A DNA stretch of 64,000 bases, taken from the NCBI RefSeq assembly GCF_003234185.1, contig NZ_QKSM01000006.1, positions 93,931 to 157,930 of the forward strand, in the 5' to 3' direction. Source of the stretch: Curtobacterium sp. MCSS17_008. Its GTDB lineage: Bacteria; Actinomycetota; Actinomycetes; Actinomycetales; Microbacteriaceae. Made by a program: the position numbers and the translations under genes. The notes below the pieces were generated by a model. It saw only the letters and a list, made by a program, of their open reading frames with translations, was not told where the DNA came from and did not search any database. Shown here piece by piece: positions 1 to 8,379 of this stretch (position 1 is its first letter; each line of letters starts with the position of its first letter).

Positions 1-1
1 C

Positions 2-757
2 GTCGACGCGCAGGGCGGTGCGTACGCCACGGGTGTGCTCGTGCTCATCACGAGTGCGGCGGTCGCCGTCACGCTCTCCGCTCGTCGGAAGCAGCAGGGG
101 AAACGGACGGTCGGGTTCGGGGTGATCGCGGTCGTGTTCGTCTACACGACGGTCGCGAACGTCATCGAGCGACCGGACGGCGTGCGCATCGCGGCGGTCT
201 TCATCATCGCGATCGTCGTCGTCTCGCTCGTGTCCCGCATCCGACGATCGTTCGAGCTCCGGGCGTCCTCCATCGAGCTGGACGCCACCGCGCGGCAGTT
301 CATCGAGGCCGATGCCGACCAGTTCAGCTCGATCTGCATCATCGCCAACGAGCCCGGCGCCGGCACCGCCGAGGCGTACCGGTCGAAGGGGCGCGAGGAA
401 CGCCGCGACTCGGGCATCCCGGCGCGCGTGCCGACGATGTTCCTCGAGGTGCTGCCCGCCGACTCGTCCGACTTCGAGGAGGACCTGGTCGTCGAGGGAC
501 ACGTCGTGCACGGCCACCGCGTCCTGCGGGTCCGGTCCGGCAACGTCCCGAACACGATCGCGTCGACGCTGCTCGCCGTGCGGGACATCGCGGGCGTCGT
601 GCCCAGCATCTACTTCGAGTGGAACGAGGGCAGCCCGATCCAGAACGCACTCCGGTTCGTGTTCACCGGGGTCGGCGACGTCGCACCCGTCACGCGCGAG
701 GTCCTGCGCGAGGCGGAGCCCGACGTCCACCGGCGGCCGACCGTCCACGTGTCGTGA
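2..757 (+). CDS. APC-type amino acid permease, C-terminal part (5' truncated by window edge)
   Basis: The frame is open from base 2 through the first possible start (GTG at 35), so the gene begins outside the window. The visible part opens with the motif GGAYATGVLVL, typical of the distal membrane region of APC-superfamily permeases. Three hydrophobic segments follow in the first 75 residues, then a soluble tail of about 170 residues. The stop overlaps the GTG start of the next gene by 4 bp (GTGA), so the two are probably co-transcribed. The family call is from motif recall. Substrate cannot be told. Confidence 0.65.
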   Translation, partial: VDAQGGAYATGVLVLITSAAVAVTLSARRKQQGKRTVGFGVIAVVFVYTTVANVIERPDGVRIAAVFIIAIVVVSLVSRIRRSFELRASSIELDATARQFIEADADQFSSICIIANEPGAGTAEAYRSKGREERRDSGIPARVPTMFLEVLPADSSDFEEDLVVEGHVVHGHRVLRVRSGNVPNTIASTLLAVRDIAGVVPSIYFEWNEGSPIQNALRFVFTGVGDVAPVTREVLREAEPDVHRRPTVHVS

Positions 758-1758
758 CGGACGGGTCGGCGGCGGGTCGCGCCTCCCGTCCGACCGGCGG
801 GCTGGCGGCGGTCCTCGTCGCCGCCGCGGTGTGGGGCACCACGGGGACCGCGACGCACTTCGCGCCCGGGGTGCCGGCATTCGTCTTCGGTGCGGTGACG
901 TTCGGGTTCGGCGGGGCCGTCCTCGCTGCCACGACGGGGCGCGGCGCGGTCCGCGCGGTGACCGGGCCCGGGGCGCGGGGGTGGGTGGTCCTCGGCGCCG
1001 TGTCGCTCGTGGTGTACGCGGTCGCGTTCTACGCGGCCCTCGCCGGGGCCGGGGTCGCACTCGGCACGACCCTCGCGATCGGGTCGTCACCGCTCTTCGC
1101 GGGACTGGTCGAGTGGGCGGCGGACGCCAGGCGCGTCACCCGTCGCTGGGTCGTCGCGACCCTGGTGAGCGTCGCCGGCATGGTCGTCGTGACGCTCGCC
1201 CGGTCCGAGGCGTCGGGCACCGGGCCGCTGCTGCTCGGGCTGGGCAGTGCGCTCCTCGCCGGGCTGACGTACGCGACGTACTCGTGGGCGGTGGCGCGGG
1301 GGATGGGGGCCGCCAGGGTCGCCCCGCCGGTGGCGGGGCCCGCCGCGCTGCCGGGCCGGTCCGACCCCGCGGTCGTCGGGGCCGGTGCTCGCGCGGTCGT
1401 CGGGGCCGGTGCTCGCGGGGTCGTCGGGGCCGTGTTCGGGCTCGCCGCCGTGCCCCTCGTCGTGCTCGCCGTGGTGGCCGGGAGGGACGCCCTGACCGTC
1501 GGTGCGAACTGGCCCGTCTTCGTCTACCTGGCGCTCGTGCCCACGGTGCTCGGGCACTCGCTCTACGCGGTAGGACTCCGCAGCGTCACCGCGTCGGTGG
1601 CGACGCTGCTGTCGCTGTTCGAGCCCGTCGTCGCCGCGGTGCTCGCCGTGGTCGTCGTCGGCGAGCACCTCGGCACCGCGGGCTGGGCCGGGATCGCGCT
1701 CGTGGTCGCCGGGCTCGCGCTCCTGGCGATGCCCGGCCGCGTCGCTACTTCGCGGTGA
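754..1758 (+). CDS. EamA-family (DMT) membrane exporter
   Basis: 334 residues, almost wholly hydrophobic, with two similar halves of about five membrane helices each, as in EamA/DMT metabolite exporters. The start is GTG 754, overlapping the upstream stop as GTGA, with VWGTTGT near residue 27 typical of the first helix. Between the halves sits an 8-residue tandem repeat (VVGAGAR-like, three copies, nt 1371-1437) that looks like a slippage expansion in a loop. The 3' end overlaps the convergent acyl-CoA ligase gene by 14 bp. Substrate is unknown; family members export amino acids or other small metabolites. Confidence 0.8.
   Translation: MTDGSAAGRASRPTGGLAAVLVAAAVWGTTGTATHFAPGVPAFVFGAVTFGFGGAVLAATTGRGAVRAVTGPGARGWVVLGAVSLVVYAVAFYAALAGAGVALGTTLAIGSSPLFAGLVEWAADARRVTRRWVVATLVSVAGMVVVTLARSEASGTGPLLLGLGSALLAGLTYATYSWAVARGMGAARVAPPVAGPAALPGRSDPAVVGAGARAVVGAGARGVVGAVFGLAAVPLVVLAVVAGRDALTVGANWPVFVYLALVPTVLGHSLYAVGLRSVTASVATLLSLFEPVVAAVLAVVVVGEHLGTAGWAGIALVVAGLALLAMPGRVATSR
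1371..1437 (+). repeat. 24-bp tandem repeat inside EamA gene
   Basis: About 2.8 copies of a 24-bp unit beginning GGTCGTCGGGGCCGGTGCTC. It keeps the reading frame and encodes an 8-residue repeat. Likely replication slippage in a loop between membrane helices. Confidence 0.75.
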
Positions 1759-3427
1759 TCTGGTCCCGCACCTTGCGGCGGAGCACCTTGCCGATCATCG
1801 AGCGGGGCAGGTCCTCGACGACGACGATCCGCCGCGGCACCTTGTAGGCCGCCAGCTGGTCGCGCGACCAGGCCCGGAGCGCCTCCGGGTCGAAGGTGCC
1901 CGGGTCCTTCGGCACGACCGCGGCCACGACCTGCTCGTTGCCACCCTGCGTGATGCCGACCACCGCCACCTCACGGACGCTGGGGTGCTTCAACAGGGCG
2001 TCCTCGACCTCGGACGGCGACACGTTGAAGCCGCCCGTGATGATGAGTTCCTTGAGGCGGTCGACGATGCTGACGAAGCCGTCGGCGTCGATCGACACGA
2101 CGTCTCCGGTGCGGAACCAGCCGTCGGGCGTGAAGACCTCGTCGGTCGCCTCGGCCTTGCCCCAGTAGCCGCGGAACACCTGGGGTCCTCGGACCTGGAG
2201 CTCGCCGGCCTCGCCGGTGCCGAGCACCTTCGTCTGGTCATCGGGGTCCACGACGCGCGCCTCGGTCGACGACAGCGGCAGACCGATCGCGCCCAGTCGA
2301 CGCTCCGGGGAGACCGGGTTCGCCATGAGGACGGGGGAGCACTCGGACAGGCCGTAGCCCTCGACCAGGTAGCCGCCGGTCCGGGCCTCCCACGGTTCGA
2401 CGACGCTCTGGGACAGGGGCATGGCGCCGGAGATGCCGATCTCGATGCCCTGCAGCGACACCTTCGCCGAGTCGGCCGCGTGCTGCAACCGGGTGTAGAT
2501 CGGCGGGACGGCCGGCAGGAACGTCGGCGGGTGCTTCCGCATCGCCTTGAGGACGAGCGCGGGGTCGAACGCGGGGAAGAGCACGAGCCGGGAGGCCATG
2601 CTCATCGCGAACGTCAGGCAGAGCGTCAGCCCGTAGGCGTGGAACATCGGCAGCACCGCGTACACGGTGTTGTCACCGCGACGGATCTGCGGCACCCACG
2701 CGCGGGCCTGGGCAGCGTTGGCCAGCAGGTTCCGGTGGCTGAGCACGGCACCCTTCGGCACCCCGGTGGTGCCGGACGTGTACTGGATGAGCGCGATGTC
2801 CTCCGTCGCCGGGCGGGGGTGTCGCTTCGACAGCTTCCGGGTGGAGACGAGGTCGTCCCACTTCGTCGTGCCGCGCACGCTGGTCGTCAGCTTGGCGCGG
2901 GACTCGCGGGCCTTCGCGACCGGCAGGGACAGGGCGAGGCGCGTCGACCGGGGCATCGCGCGCGTGAGGTCGACGGAGACGATGGCGTCCAGCCGGAGGT
3001 CGGCGGGGAAGTCCTGCAGCGTCGCGACGGACTTGTCCCACGCGATCGCGACCCTCGCGCCGTGGTCCTCGAACTGGTGACGGAGCTCACGGGCGGTGTA
3101 GAGCGGGTTGTGCTCGACGACGATCGCGCCGAGGCGGAGCACCGCGTAGAACGCGACGACGTGCTGGGGGCAGTTCGGCAGCACGATCGCCACCCGGTCG
3201 CCCGCGGTGACGCCGAGCTTCCGCAGGCCGTTCGCGGCGCGGAGGATCTGCTCCTCGAGGTCGGCGTACGACGTCGTCCTGCCGAAGAACTCGAGCGCCA
3301 CCTTCCCCGGGAACCTGTCCGCGGACTGCTCCACGATGTCGTACAGCGAGCCCGTGGGCTCGTCGATGTCGTGCGGGACCCCCGGGGCGTACGAAGCAAG
3401 CCAGGGACGAGGCGTGTCGATGCTCAC
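1745..3427 (-). CDS. Long-chain acyl-CoA ligase (AMP-forming)
   Basis: 560 residues, full length for the ANL superfamily. It activates fatty acids with ATP and CoA. Visible motifs: the P-loop YTSGTTGVPKG at 216-226, GWFRTGD before the hinge, and a C-terminal GKVLRRK with the catalytic lysine at 547. The start is GTG 3427. A TAGGTT hexamer lies 6 nt upstream (3434-3439, minus strand), so the transcript is probably leaderless. The gene stands alone, convergent with the EamA gene. Chain-length preference cannot be read from the sequence. Confidence 0.93.
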   Translation of the reverse strand: MSIDTPRPWLASYAPGVPHDIDEPTGSLYDIVEQSADRFPGKVALEFFGRTTSYADLEEQILRAANGLRKLGVTAGDRVAIVLPNCPQHVVAFYAVLRLGAIVVEHNPLYTARELRHQFEDHGARVAIAWDKSVATLQDFPADLRLDAIVSVDLTRAMPRSTRLALSLPVAKARESRAKLTTSVRGTTKWDDLVSTRKLSKRHPRPATEDIALIQYTSGTTGVPKGAVLSHRNLLANAAQARAWVPQIRRGDNTVYAVLPMFHAYGLTLCLTFAMSMASRLVLFPAFDPALVLKAMRKHPPTFLPAVPPIYTRLQHAADSAKVSLQGIEIGISGAMPLSQSVVEPWEARTGGYLVEGYGLSECSPVLMANPVSPERRLGAIGLPLSSTEARVVDPDDQTKVLGTGEAGELQVRGPQVFRGYWGKAEATDEVFTPDGWFRTGDVVSIDADGFVSIVDRLKELIITGGFNVSPSEVEDALLKHPSVREVAVVGITQGGNEQVVAAVVPKDPGTFDPEALRAWSRDQLAAYKVPRRIVVVEDLPRSMIGKVLRRKVRDQITAK

Positions 3428-3486
3428 CCGGCCAACCTACCCGGCGGTCGCGGCTGACTGTCAGGGGCACGACGGACGATGGCCGC

Positions 3487-4419
3487 ATGCCCTCCGTGTC
3501 CGACGCGTTCCGCTCCCGGCTCAACGACACCTTCACCAACGGCGCGACCGAGCGCCCGGCCTGGATCGACGAGCTCGAGCAGGGGTCCGACGCCGGGTTC
3601 TTCGGCCCCGGGTCCGCGACCTGGGCCGTGCACGGCGGCAACCACACGGTGCTCGCCGGGGTCCGGGCGCTGCTCGTGCAGGCCCTCCACCCGGGTGCCC
3701 TCGCCGGTGTCGCGGACCACTCCCGGTACCGCGAGGACCCGTTCGGCCGACTCGCGGGCACCATCCGCTGGATCTACACGGTGTCGCACGGCGACACGCA
3801 GCAGGCAACGCACGCCAGCCAGTGGGTCCGCAGACTCCACGAGCGCGTCGTCGGCGAGTACGTGGACGGGCACGGCGTCACGCGGCCGTACGCCGCGAAC
3901 GACCCGGACCTGGCACGGTGGGTGCACCTCGCCTTCACTGACGCGTTCCTCCGGAGTGCGCAGATCTGGGGGCAGCCGATCCCCGGCGGGGCCGACGCCT
4001 ACGTGCGCGAGTGGGCGACCGCCGGGCGGCTGATGGGCGTCGAGGACGCACCGGAGTCCGACGCGGAGCTCCGCGCGCAGATGAACGGCTACCTGGACCG
4101 TGGGGAGCTCCGGGCCGACGCACGGACCCACGAGGTGGTCCGGTTCATCAAGGACCCGCCGCTCGCCCGGCTGCTGCGACCGGGCTACCGTGCGGTGTTC
4201 GACGGCGCGGTGTCCTCGCTCGACCCCCGGCACCGCTCGATGCTCCGGTTGCGGACGCCCGGGGTCGGACCGGTGCAGCTGCCGGTCCGACAGGTCGCGG
4301 GCGTCGTCCTGGGCGGTGTCGGCGCGGTGCTCGGGACCACCCCGGGCACCGAGCACGCGGCACTGGTCCGGATCGCGCGGCTCGAGCGGTCTGCCGAGCA
4401 CCAGGAGACGATCGCCTGA
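3487..4419 (+). CDS. MpaB/Lcp-like oxygenase family protein (DUF2236)
   Basis: 310 residues. FFGPGSATW at 38-46 and LLVQALHPG at 62-70 match the DUF2236/MpaB-type oxygenase domain, related to the rubber oxygenase Lcp and often heme dependent. No signal peptide is seen, so it is probably cytosolic. The start ATG 3487 is 60 bp from the divergent ligase start. The 3' 235 bp are overlapped on the other strand by the unusually long aldo/keto reductase frame. The substrate is not known for most bacterial members. Confidence 0.8.
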   Translation: MPSVSDAFRSRLNDTFTNGATERPAWIDELEQGSDAGFFGPGSATWAVHGGNHTVLAGVRALLVQALHPGALAGVADHSRYREDPFGRLAGTIRWIYTVSHGDTQQATHASQWVRRLHERVVGEYVDGHGVTRPYAANDPDLARWVHLAFTDAFLRSAQIWGQPIPGGADAYVREWATAGRLMGVEDAPESDAELRAQMNGYLDRGELRADARTHEVVRFIKDPPLARLLRPGYRAVFDGAVSSLDPRHRSMLRLRTPGVGPVQLPVRQVAGVVLGGVGAVLGTTPGTEHAALVRIARLERSAEHQETIA

Positions 4420-5573
4420 CGGCGCCGACGGCCGTCCGCGCAGCGGTGGGACCGCCGGACGGAGCGCCGGACGGACGGGACCCGGGGCGTGTAGGCGGAC
4501 TCGAGCCGCGACACCTCGTCCGCGCTGAGCTCGATCGCGGCGGCGGCGACCGCGTCGTCGATGTGGTGCTCCTTCGTCGCGCCGATGATGGGCGCACTGA
4601 CCGCGGGCTTCCCGGCGACCCACGCGAGGGCGACCTGGGCCATGCTCGCACCCCGCGCCTCGGCGACCTGCTGCACCGCGTCGACGATCGCGCGGTTGGC
4701 GTCCTCGTCCTGACGGTAGAGCGTCTTGCCGAACTCGTCGGTGTCGGAGCGGCTGCCCGAGCCCTGGTCGCCCCACGGGCGCGTGACCCGACCGCGAGCC
4801 AGCGGGCTCCAGGGGATCACGCCCACGCCCGTCGCCTGCGCGAACGGGTGCATCTCGCGCTCCTCCTCGCGTTCGAGCAGGTTGTACTGGTCCTGCATGC
4901 TGACGAACTTGGTCCAGCCGTGCAGCTCGGCGACGTGCTGCATCCGGGCGAACTGCCACGTCCACATGCTGCTCGCACCGATGTACCGCGCCTTGCCCGC
5001 CTTGACGACGTCGTTGAGCGCCTCCATCGTCTCCTCGATGGGCGTGTGCGGGTCGAAGCGGTGGATCTGGTAGAGGTCGACGTAGTCCGTGCCGAGCCGG
5101 GTGAGCGAGGCGTCGATCTCGTACATGATCGCCGCGCGGGACAGTCCGGCGCCGTTGGGGCCGGGGCGCATGCGGTTGAAGACCTTCGTGAAGACCTGGA
5201 CGTCCTCGCGCGGGGCGATCTCCTTGAGGAGCTGCCCGGTGATCTCCTCGCTGGAGCCGGCGGAGTACACGTTCGCGGTGTCGAACGAGGTGATGCCCGC
5301 CTCGAAGGCGCGGCGGACGAAGGGGCGGGCGTCGTCGATGTCGACGCTCCAGGCGTGTGCGCCCTGGTCCGGCTTGCCGTACGACATCATCCCGAGGACG
5401 ATCCGGCTGATCTCGAGACCGGACGACCCGAGGCGGGTGGTGCCGACGGTCGTGGCGCCCTGGGTGTTCCCGCCTGCGCCCGCCGGGGCCGAGCGGGCGT
5501 TGTCTGCTGCGTCCGTGCTGGTTGCCCCGAGGGTTTCGCCCGCCGGGGTCGAGCGGGCTGGTTCTGCGGTCAT
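4185..5573 (-). CDS. Aldo/keto reductase with read-through C-terminal tail
   Basis: The AKR domain spans about residues 44-366, with the tetrad Asp98, Tyr103, Lys130 and His171, and the QIHRFD and VFTKVFN motifs. It should reduce carbonyls with NADPH. Two oddities stand out. The first 40 residues are an Ala/Gly-rich extension built on a GC-rich repeat. The frame also runs about 96 residues past the usual family end (near YTPRVP, nt ~4476) as an Arg/Ser-rich tail that is antisense to the oxygenase gene. The native stop seems lost. The ATG 5573 overlaps the upstream stop as ATGA, so the gene is coupled to the DinB-type gene. Confidence 0.85.
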   Translation of the reverse strand: MTAEPARSTPAGETLGATSTDAADNARSAPAGAGGNTQGATTVGTTRLGSSGLEISRIVLGMMSYGKPDQGAHAWSVDIDDARPFVRRAFEAGITSFDTANVYSAGSSEEITGQLLKEIAPREDVQVFTKVFNRMRPGPNGAGLSRAAIMYEIDASLTRLGTDYVDLYQIHRFDPHTPIEETMEALNDVVKAGKARYIGASSMWTWQFARMQHVAELHGWTKFVSMQDQYNLLEREEEREMHPFAQATGVGVIPWSPLARGRVTRPWGDQGSGSRSDTDEFGKTLYRQDEDANRAIVDAVQQVAEARGASMAQVALAWVAGKPAVSAPIIGATKEHHIDDAVAAAAIELSADEVSRLESAYTPRVPSVRRSVRRSHRCADGRRRRQAIVSWCSADRSSRAIRTSAACSVPGVVPSTAPTPPRTTPATCRTGSCTGPTPGVRNRSIERCRGSSEDTAPSNTAR

Positions 5574-6136
5574 GCGTTCACCCTGGCATCACGCCCTGTG
5601 ACGGCGAGCAGGCGGACCTGCAGCGGTGCGTCGTCGTCGACCTCGACCGGAGCCGCGTAGAGCCCGGTCGCGGCGAGGTCCTGGATCTGCGGTTCGAAGT
5701 ACTCCCAGACCGCCCGGACGAGTTCGGCCGGCAGCGATTCCTCCGAGCCGGTCGCTCGCGCGAGGTCCCACGTGTGGATCGTGATGTCGCTCGTCTGCTC
5801 GGTGAGGTACTCCTCCGCGCGGACGACATCGGTGCTGAGGTGCACCGGTGTGTCAGCGGGCGCATTCCGCCAGGCCTCGGACGCCTCGGAGGCGAACTTC
5901 GCCCACTCGGCGGCGAGGTCCTGCCCGATCGGCTCGAGGTCGGCTTCGGCCTGGGCGTAGTCGCACCCCGTGAGGAGCTTCGGGATCCACCGCTGCTCGT
6001 CGATGACGTGGGTGACGAGGTCCCGGGTCGTCCACTCGGAGTCGGGGGTGGGGGCGTCCCAGTCGGTCACGGCGGCGACGCGGCGGCCGAACTCGGCTGC
6101 GGCGAGGGACTGCAGCGCGATCCAGTCGGTGGCCAT
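5570..6136 (-). CDS. DinB/maleylpyruvate isomerase-type protein (TIGR03086-like)
   Basis: 188 residues from ATG 6136, which has a good AGGAG site 9 nt upstream. A longer frame exists upstream but has no ribosome site. The sequence has the helical TIGR03086/DinB-like pattern: an early TTRDLVTHVIDEQ segment with a metal-ligand-type His, a central TPVHL, and a later DITIHTWDLARATG with further His. Relatives are mycothiol-dependent or metal-binding enzymes of unknown substrate. The gene is first in a two-gene unit with the aldo/keto reductase (4-bp overlap). Confidence 0.82.
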   Translation of the reverse strand: MATDWIALQSLAAAEFGRRVAAVTDWDAPTPDSEWTTRDLVTHVIDEQRWIPKLLTGCDYAQAEADLEPIGQDLAAEWAKFASEASEAWRNAPADTPVHLSTDVVRAEEYLTEQTSDITIHTWDLARATGSEESLPAELVRAVWEYFEPQIQDLAATGLYAAPVEVDDDAPLQVRLLAVTGRDARVNA

Positions 6137-6498
6137 GGTGGTGCTCCTCTTCGTCAGGGCGGGTGCCGGGTGCAACGGGCCCTGCGAGCGGGCGATTCCC
6201 GTGCTGCGGGCAGACGACACGCTACGCCCGCTCGCCGTCCGGAAGCGAGGGCGGTCAGGACGTCGAGTGGGCGGAAGGTGCGAGCAGCGGATGAGACGGT
6301 CGCGACATCCGCCCGCTCGTGCGCCGGCGAGCGCGACCCGGAGAGCAGACGACTGCGACGACACGCAGAACGGCCCGACTCCGTGGGGGAGGAGCCGGGC
6401 CGTTCGCCGGGTACTGCAGGTGCGCTTGTTCGGTGTCCGTGATCGACGATGTCGCAGTGGCGCGGGATCGTCGACCGCGGTTCGAGAGACTCGGAGGG
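6137..6498. other. Intergenic region with family-B hairpin and terminator
   Basis: No convincing gene in these 362 bp. It holds a family-B inverted repeat (CGAGCGGGCG at 6185-6194 against CGCCCGCTCG at 6225-6234) and the hairpin at 6369-6404 described separately. Confidence 0.6.
6369..6404 (-). terminator. Hairpin downstream of the YceI gene
   Basis: Arms AACGGCCCG and CGGGCCGTT, extended past one mismatch by CTCC/GGAG, with an 8-nt loop. It lies about 95 bp past the YceI stop and has no clear U-tract, as is common in high-GC terminators. Confidence 0.55.
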
Positions 6499-7059
6499 TC
6501 AGGCCGCCTGGAGGACGAACTGCACGTCGAGGTTGATCGTGACGTCGTTGCCCAGGGTGAAGCCACCGGCCTCGAGCGCGGCGTTCCAGTTCACGCCGAA
6601 CTCGGTGCGGTCGATCTTCGTGGTCGCCTCGGCGCCGAGCTTGACCTGGCCGTAGCCGTCGGTGGTGACGCCGCCGAACTCGGTCTTCAGGGTGACGTCC
6701 TTGGTCACGCCACGGAGGGTGAGCGTGCCGTCGATGAGCATGTCGTCACCGTCCTCGCGGATGCCGGTCGACTTGAAGACCATCTGCGGGTGCTCCTCGG
6801 TGAGGAAGAAGTCGCCCGTGGCGAGGTGCTGGTCACGCTGCTGCTGGTTCGTGTTGATGCTCGCGACGTCGATCGAGGCCTCGAGGGTCGAGTCGAGGGG
6901 GTTCTCCGCCGTGACGAGCGTCGCGTCGAAGCGCTCGAACGAGCCCTTGACCTTGCTGATCGCGAGGTGACGGACCGAGAAGGTGACCTCGGAGTGCGTC
7001 GGGTCGATCTTCCAGGTGCCGGTCTGGTAGCCGGGGATGGCGGAAGCGGTGAGCGTCAT
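6499..7059 (-). CDS. YceI family protein
   Basis: 186 residues, a full-length YceI-type lipocalin-like barrel: TGTWKIDPTHSEVTFSVRHL near the N-terminus and later TLRGVTKDVTL and DRTEFGVNWN. The family binds isoprenoid or amphiphilic ligands, and members are often stress induced. There is no signal peptide, so this copy is cytoplasmic, as in many actinobacteria. The ATG 7059 has AAGGAG 7 nt upstream. A strong promoter overlapped by a perfect inverted repeat lies upstream at 7145-7178, so expression is probably repressor controlled. Confidence 0.93.
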   Translation of the reverse strand: MTLTASAIPGYQTGTWKIDPTHSEVTFSVRHLAISKVKGSFERFDATLVTAENPLDSTLEASIDVASINTNQQQRDQHLATGDFFLTEEHPQMVFKSTGIREDGDDMLIDGTLTLRGVTKDVTLKTEFGGVTTDGYGQVKLGAEATTKIDRTEFGVNWNAALEAGGFTLGNDVTINLDVQFVLQAA

Positions 7060-7144
7060 GGTGACTCCTTACGAGTGCGTTGGTCTGCTGGTCCCGACCA
7101 GGCGTGTGCAACTACATGCGCCTGCATCGATCCGATGGTAACCC

Positions 7145-7178
7145 ATTGTGCACCTGTTTGGTTGAAGCGTCAACCAAA
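7145..7178 (-). promoter_or_regulatory. YceI promoter with overlapping operator palindrome
   Basis: Read on the minus strand: -35 TTGACG (7068-7073), a 17-nt spacer, then -10 CACAAT (7145-7150). A perfect inverted repeat TTTGGTTGA-N4-TCAACCAAA (7157-7178) covers the -35. This fits a dimeric repressor site, MarR- or TetR-like by form. The regulator is not identified in the window. Confidence 0.65.
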
Positions 7179-7180
7179 GT

Positions 7181-8125
7181 TCACGAGAACGTCGCAGGAC
7201 GGTCCCGGGGACGGGTGTCGTGCCTCCCGGCCGCACCTGTCGCGAGCAACCGACGGACGCGCTGTGCGAACTGGTCCGCGAGCGGTCCGACGTCGTCTGC
7301 CGTCGCGCGGACGAGCCACCAGTCGACGTCCTTGAGGTGCTCGCCGCGCGTCAGGTCCTTCCGGAACGTGTGCGCGTCCGTGCGGTGGAGGTCGCTCTCG
7401 TACTCGATGGCGACGCGTGCCCACGGGTACGCGAGGTCGACGCACGCGACCCAGCGACCGTCGACGACGACGTCGTGGTTGCGTGCCGGCTGCGGCAGGC
7501 CCCGCCGAACCAGGGTCAGACGCAGCCGGGTCTCGCCGGGGCTGCGCGATCCGGTGCGGACCTCTGCGAGTGCTGCCCGCGCCTTCCGGATGCCCCGTGC
7601 TCCTCGGTACCGGAGAACGGCTGCGGTGAGATCGTCCGTGGTGCACCAGTTGAGCCACCCGACGAGGGCATCACCGGCGACGATGAGCTCGTCCGTGGTG
7701 AGGAACCCGGCGAGCATGACGAAGGTGTTCGCGGGGTCGATGATCGGGGTCGTTCCAGAGTGGACGATCTGCGCCCGTTCGCTCCTGACCCGGTGCCCGA
7801 TGGTGCCGTGCACCCGGAGGGACTGGTCCTTCCCGACGGTGGTGACGTGGACGCGCTGGTCGCGTTCGAGTCGGCGAGGCAGGGGGATGCCGAGCAGGTG
7901 AGCAGCCGTGGTGTGGCTGAACGCCTGGTCGCTGCGCAACCGTGGAGCGACGGCACGTGCGCGGTCGGCGTGGGTGCTCGGCGGCGACCAGCAGCGTGTC
8001 CCGTGGAAGGGCGCGATGAGGTGTCTCGAGCGGAGGCGGGCCGCGGAGACGCCACGTTGCAGTGCCTCGCGGACGCGGAAGGGACGGCCACGGAGAGCGG
8101 CGGGGAAGCGGGCTGCGAGGTCCAT
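7181..8125 (-). CDS. AbiEi/DUF559-type protein of unknown role
   Basis: 314 residues. The N-terminal part (FRVREALQRGVSAARLRSRHLIAPFHG) resembles the winged-helix AbiEi-antitoxin-like domain. The C-terminal part (VDLAYPWARVAIEYESDLHR, then ADQFAQRVRRLL) resembles the DUF559/Vsr-like endonuclease fold with a D...E-x-E pattern. Such fused proteins are frequent as lone genes in Microbacteriaceae. No AbiEii-type toxin partner lies next to it, so a toxin-antitoxin role is doubtful. Function unknown. Confidence 0.72.
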   Translation of the reverse strand: MDLAARFPAALRGRPFRVREALQRGVSAARLRSRHLIAPFHGTRCWSPPSTHADRARAVAPRLRSDQAFSHTTAAHLLGIPLPRRLERDQRVHVTTVGKDQSLRVHGTIGHRVRSERAQIVHSGTTPIIDPANTFVMLAGFLTTDELIVAGDALVGWLNWCTTDDLTAAVLRYRGARGIRKARAALAEVRTGSRSPGETRLRLTLVRRGLPQPARNHDVVVDGRWVACVDLAYPWARVAIEYESDLHRTDAHTFRKDLTRGEHLKDVDWWLVRATADDVGPLADQFAQRVRRLLATGAAGRHDTRPRDRPATFS

Positions 8126-8250
8126 GGGCTGGAGCGTGTCACGGCGCTCCTCCGGCTCGCGGTGGACGTGGCGTTCCTGTGGAGGGTGCGCTGGGCACGC
8201 GTGGTGTGGAGGAATGAAGTGCGCTGCGTCCCGCGGTTCGCTGCCGCCCC

Positions 8251-8303
8251 AGCGGGCGGAACCGGTCCGGACGGGAGGCGCGGTCCGACCCTTTCCGCCC
8301 GCT
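8251..8303. repeat. Family-B hairpin element with family-A half-site inside
   Basis: Arms AGCGGGCGGAA (8251-8261) and TTCCGCCCGCT (8293-8303), perfect over 11 bp. The loop holds the family-A core GGACGGGAGGC. It lies between the AbiEi-type gene and the second aldo/keto reductase. Confidence 0.7.
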
Positions 8304-8379
8304 CGCGCTCCGCGGCGCGGGCGCGCCAGGTACTCCCACGCCCCCTCACGAGAGCGCTCACTCCACTAGCGTCGGGACC

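Noticed and set aside
7181..8125. A toxin-antitoxin pair based on the AbiEi-like domain.
   Set aside because: No AbiEii-type nucleotidyltransferase gene lies beside it, and the C-terminal DUF559-like part differs from a plain antitoxin.
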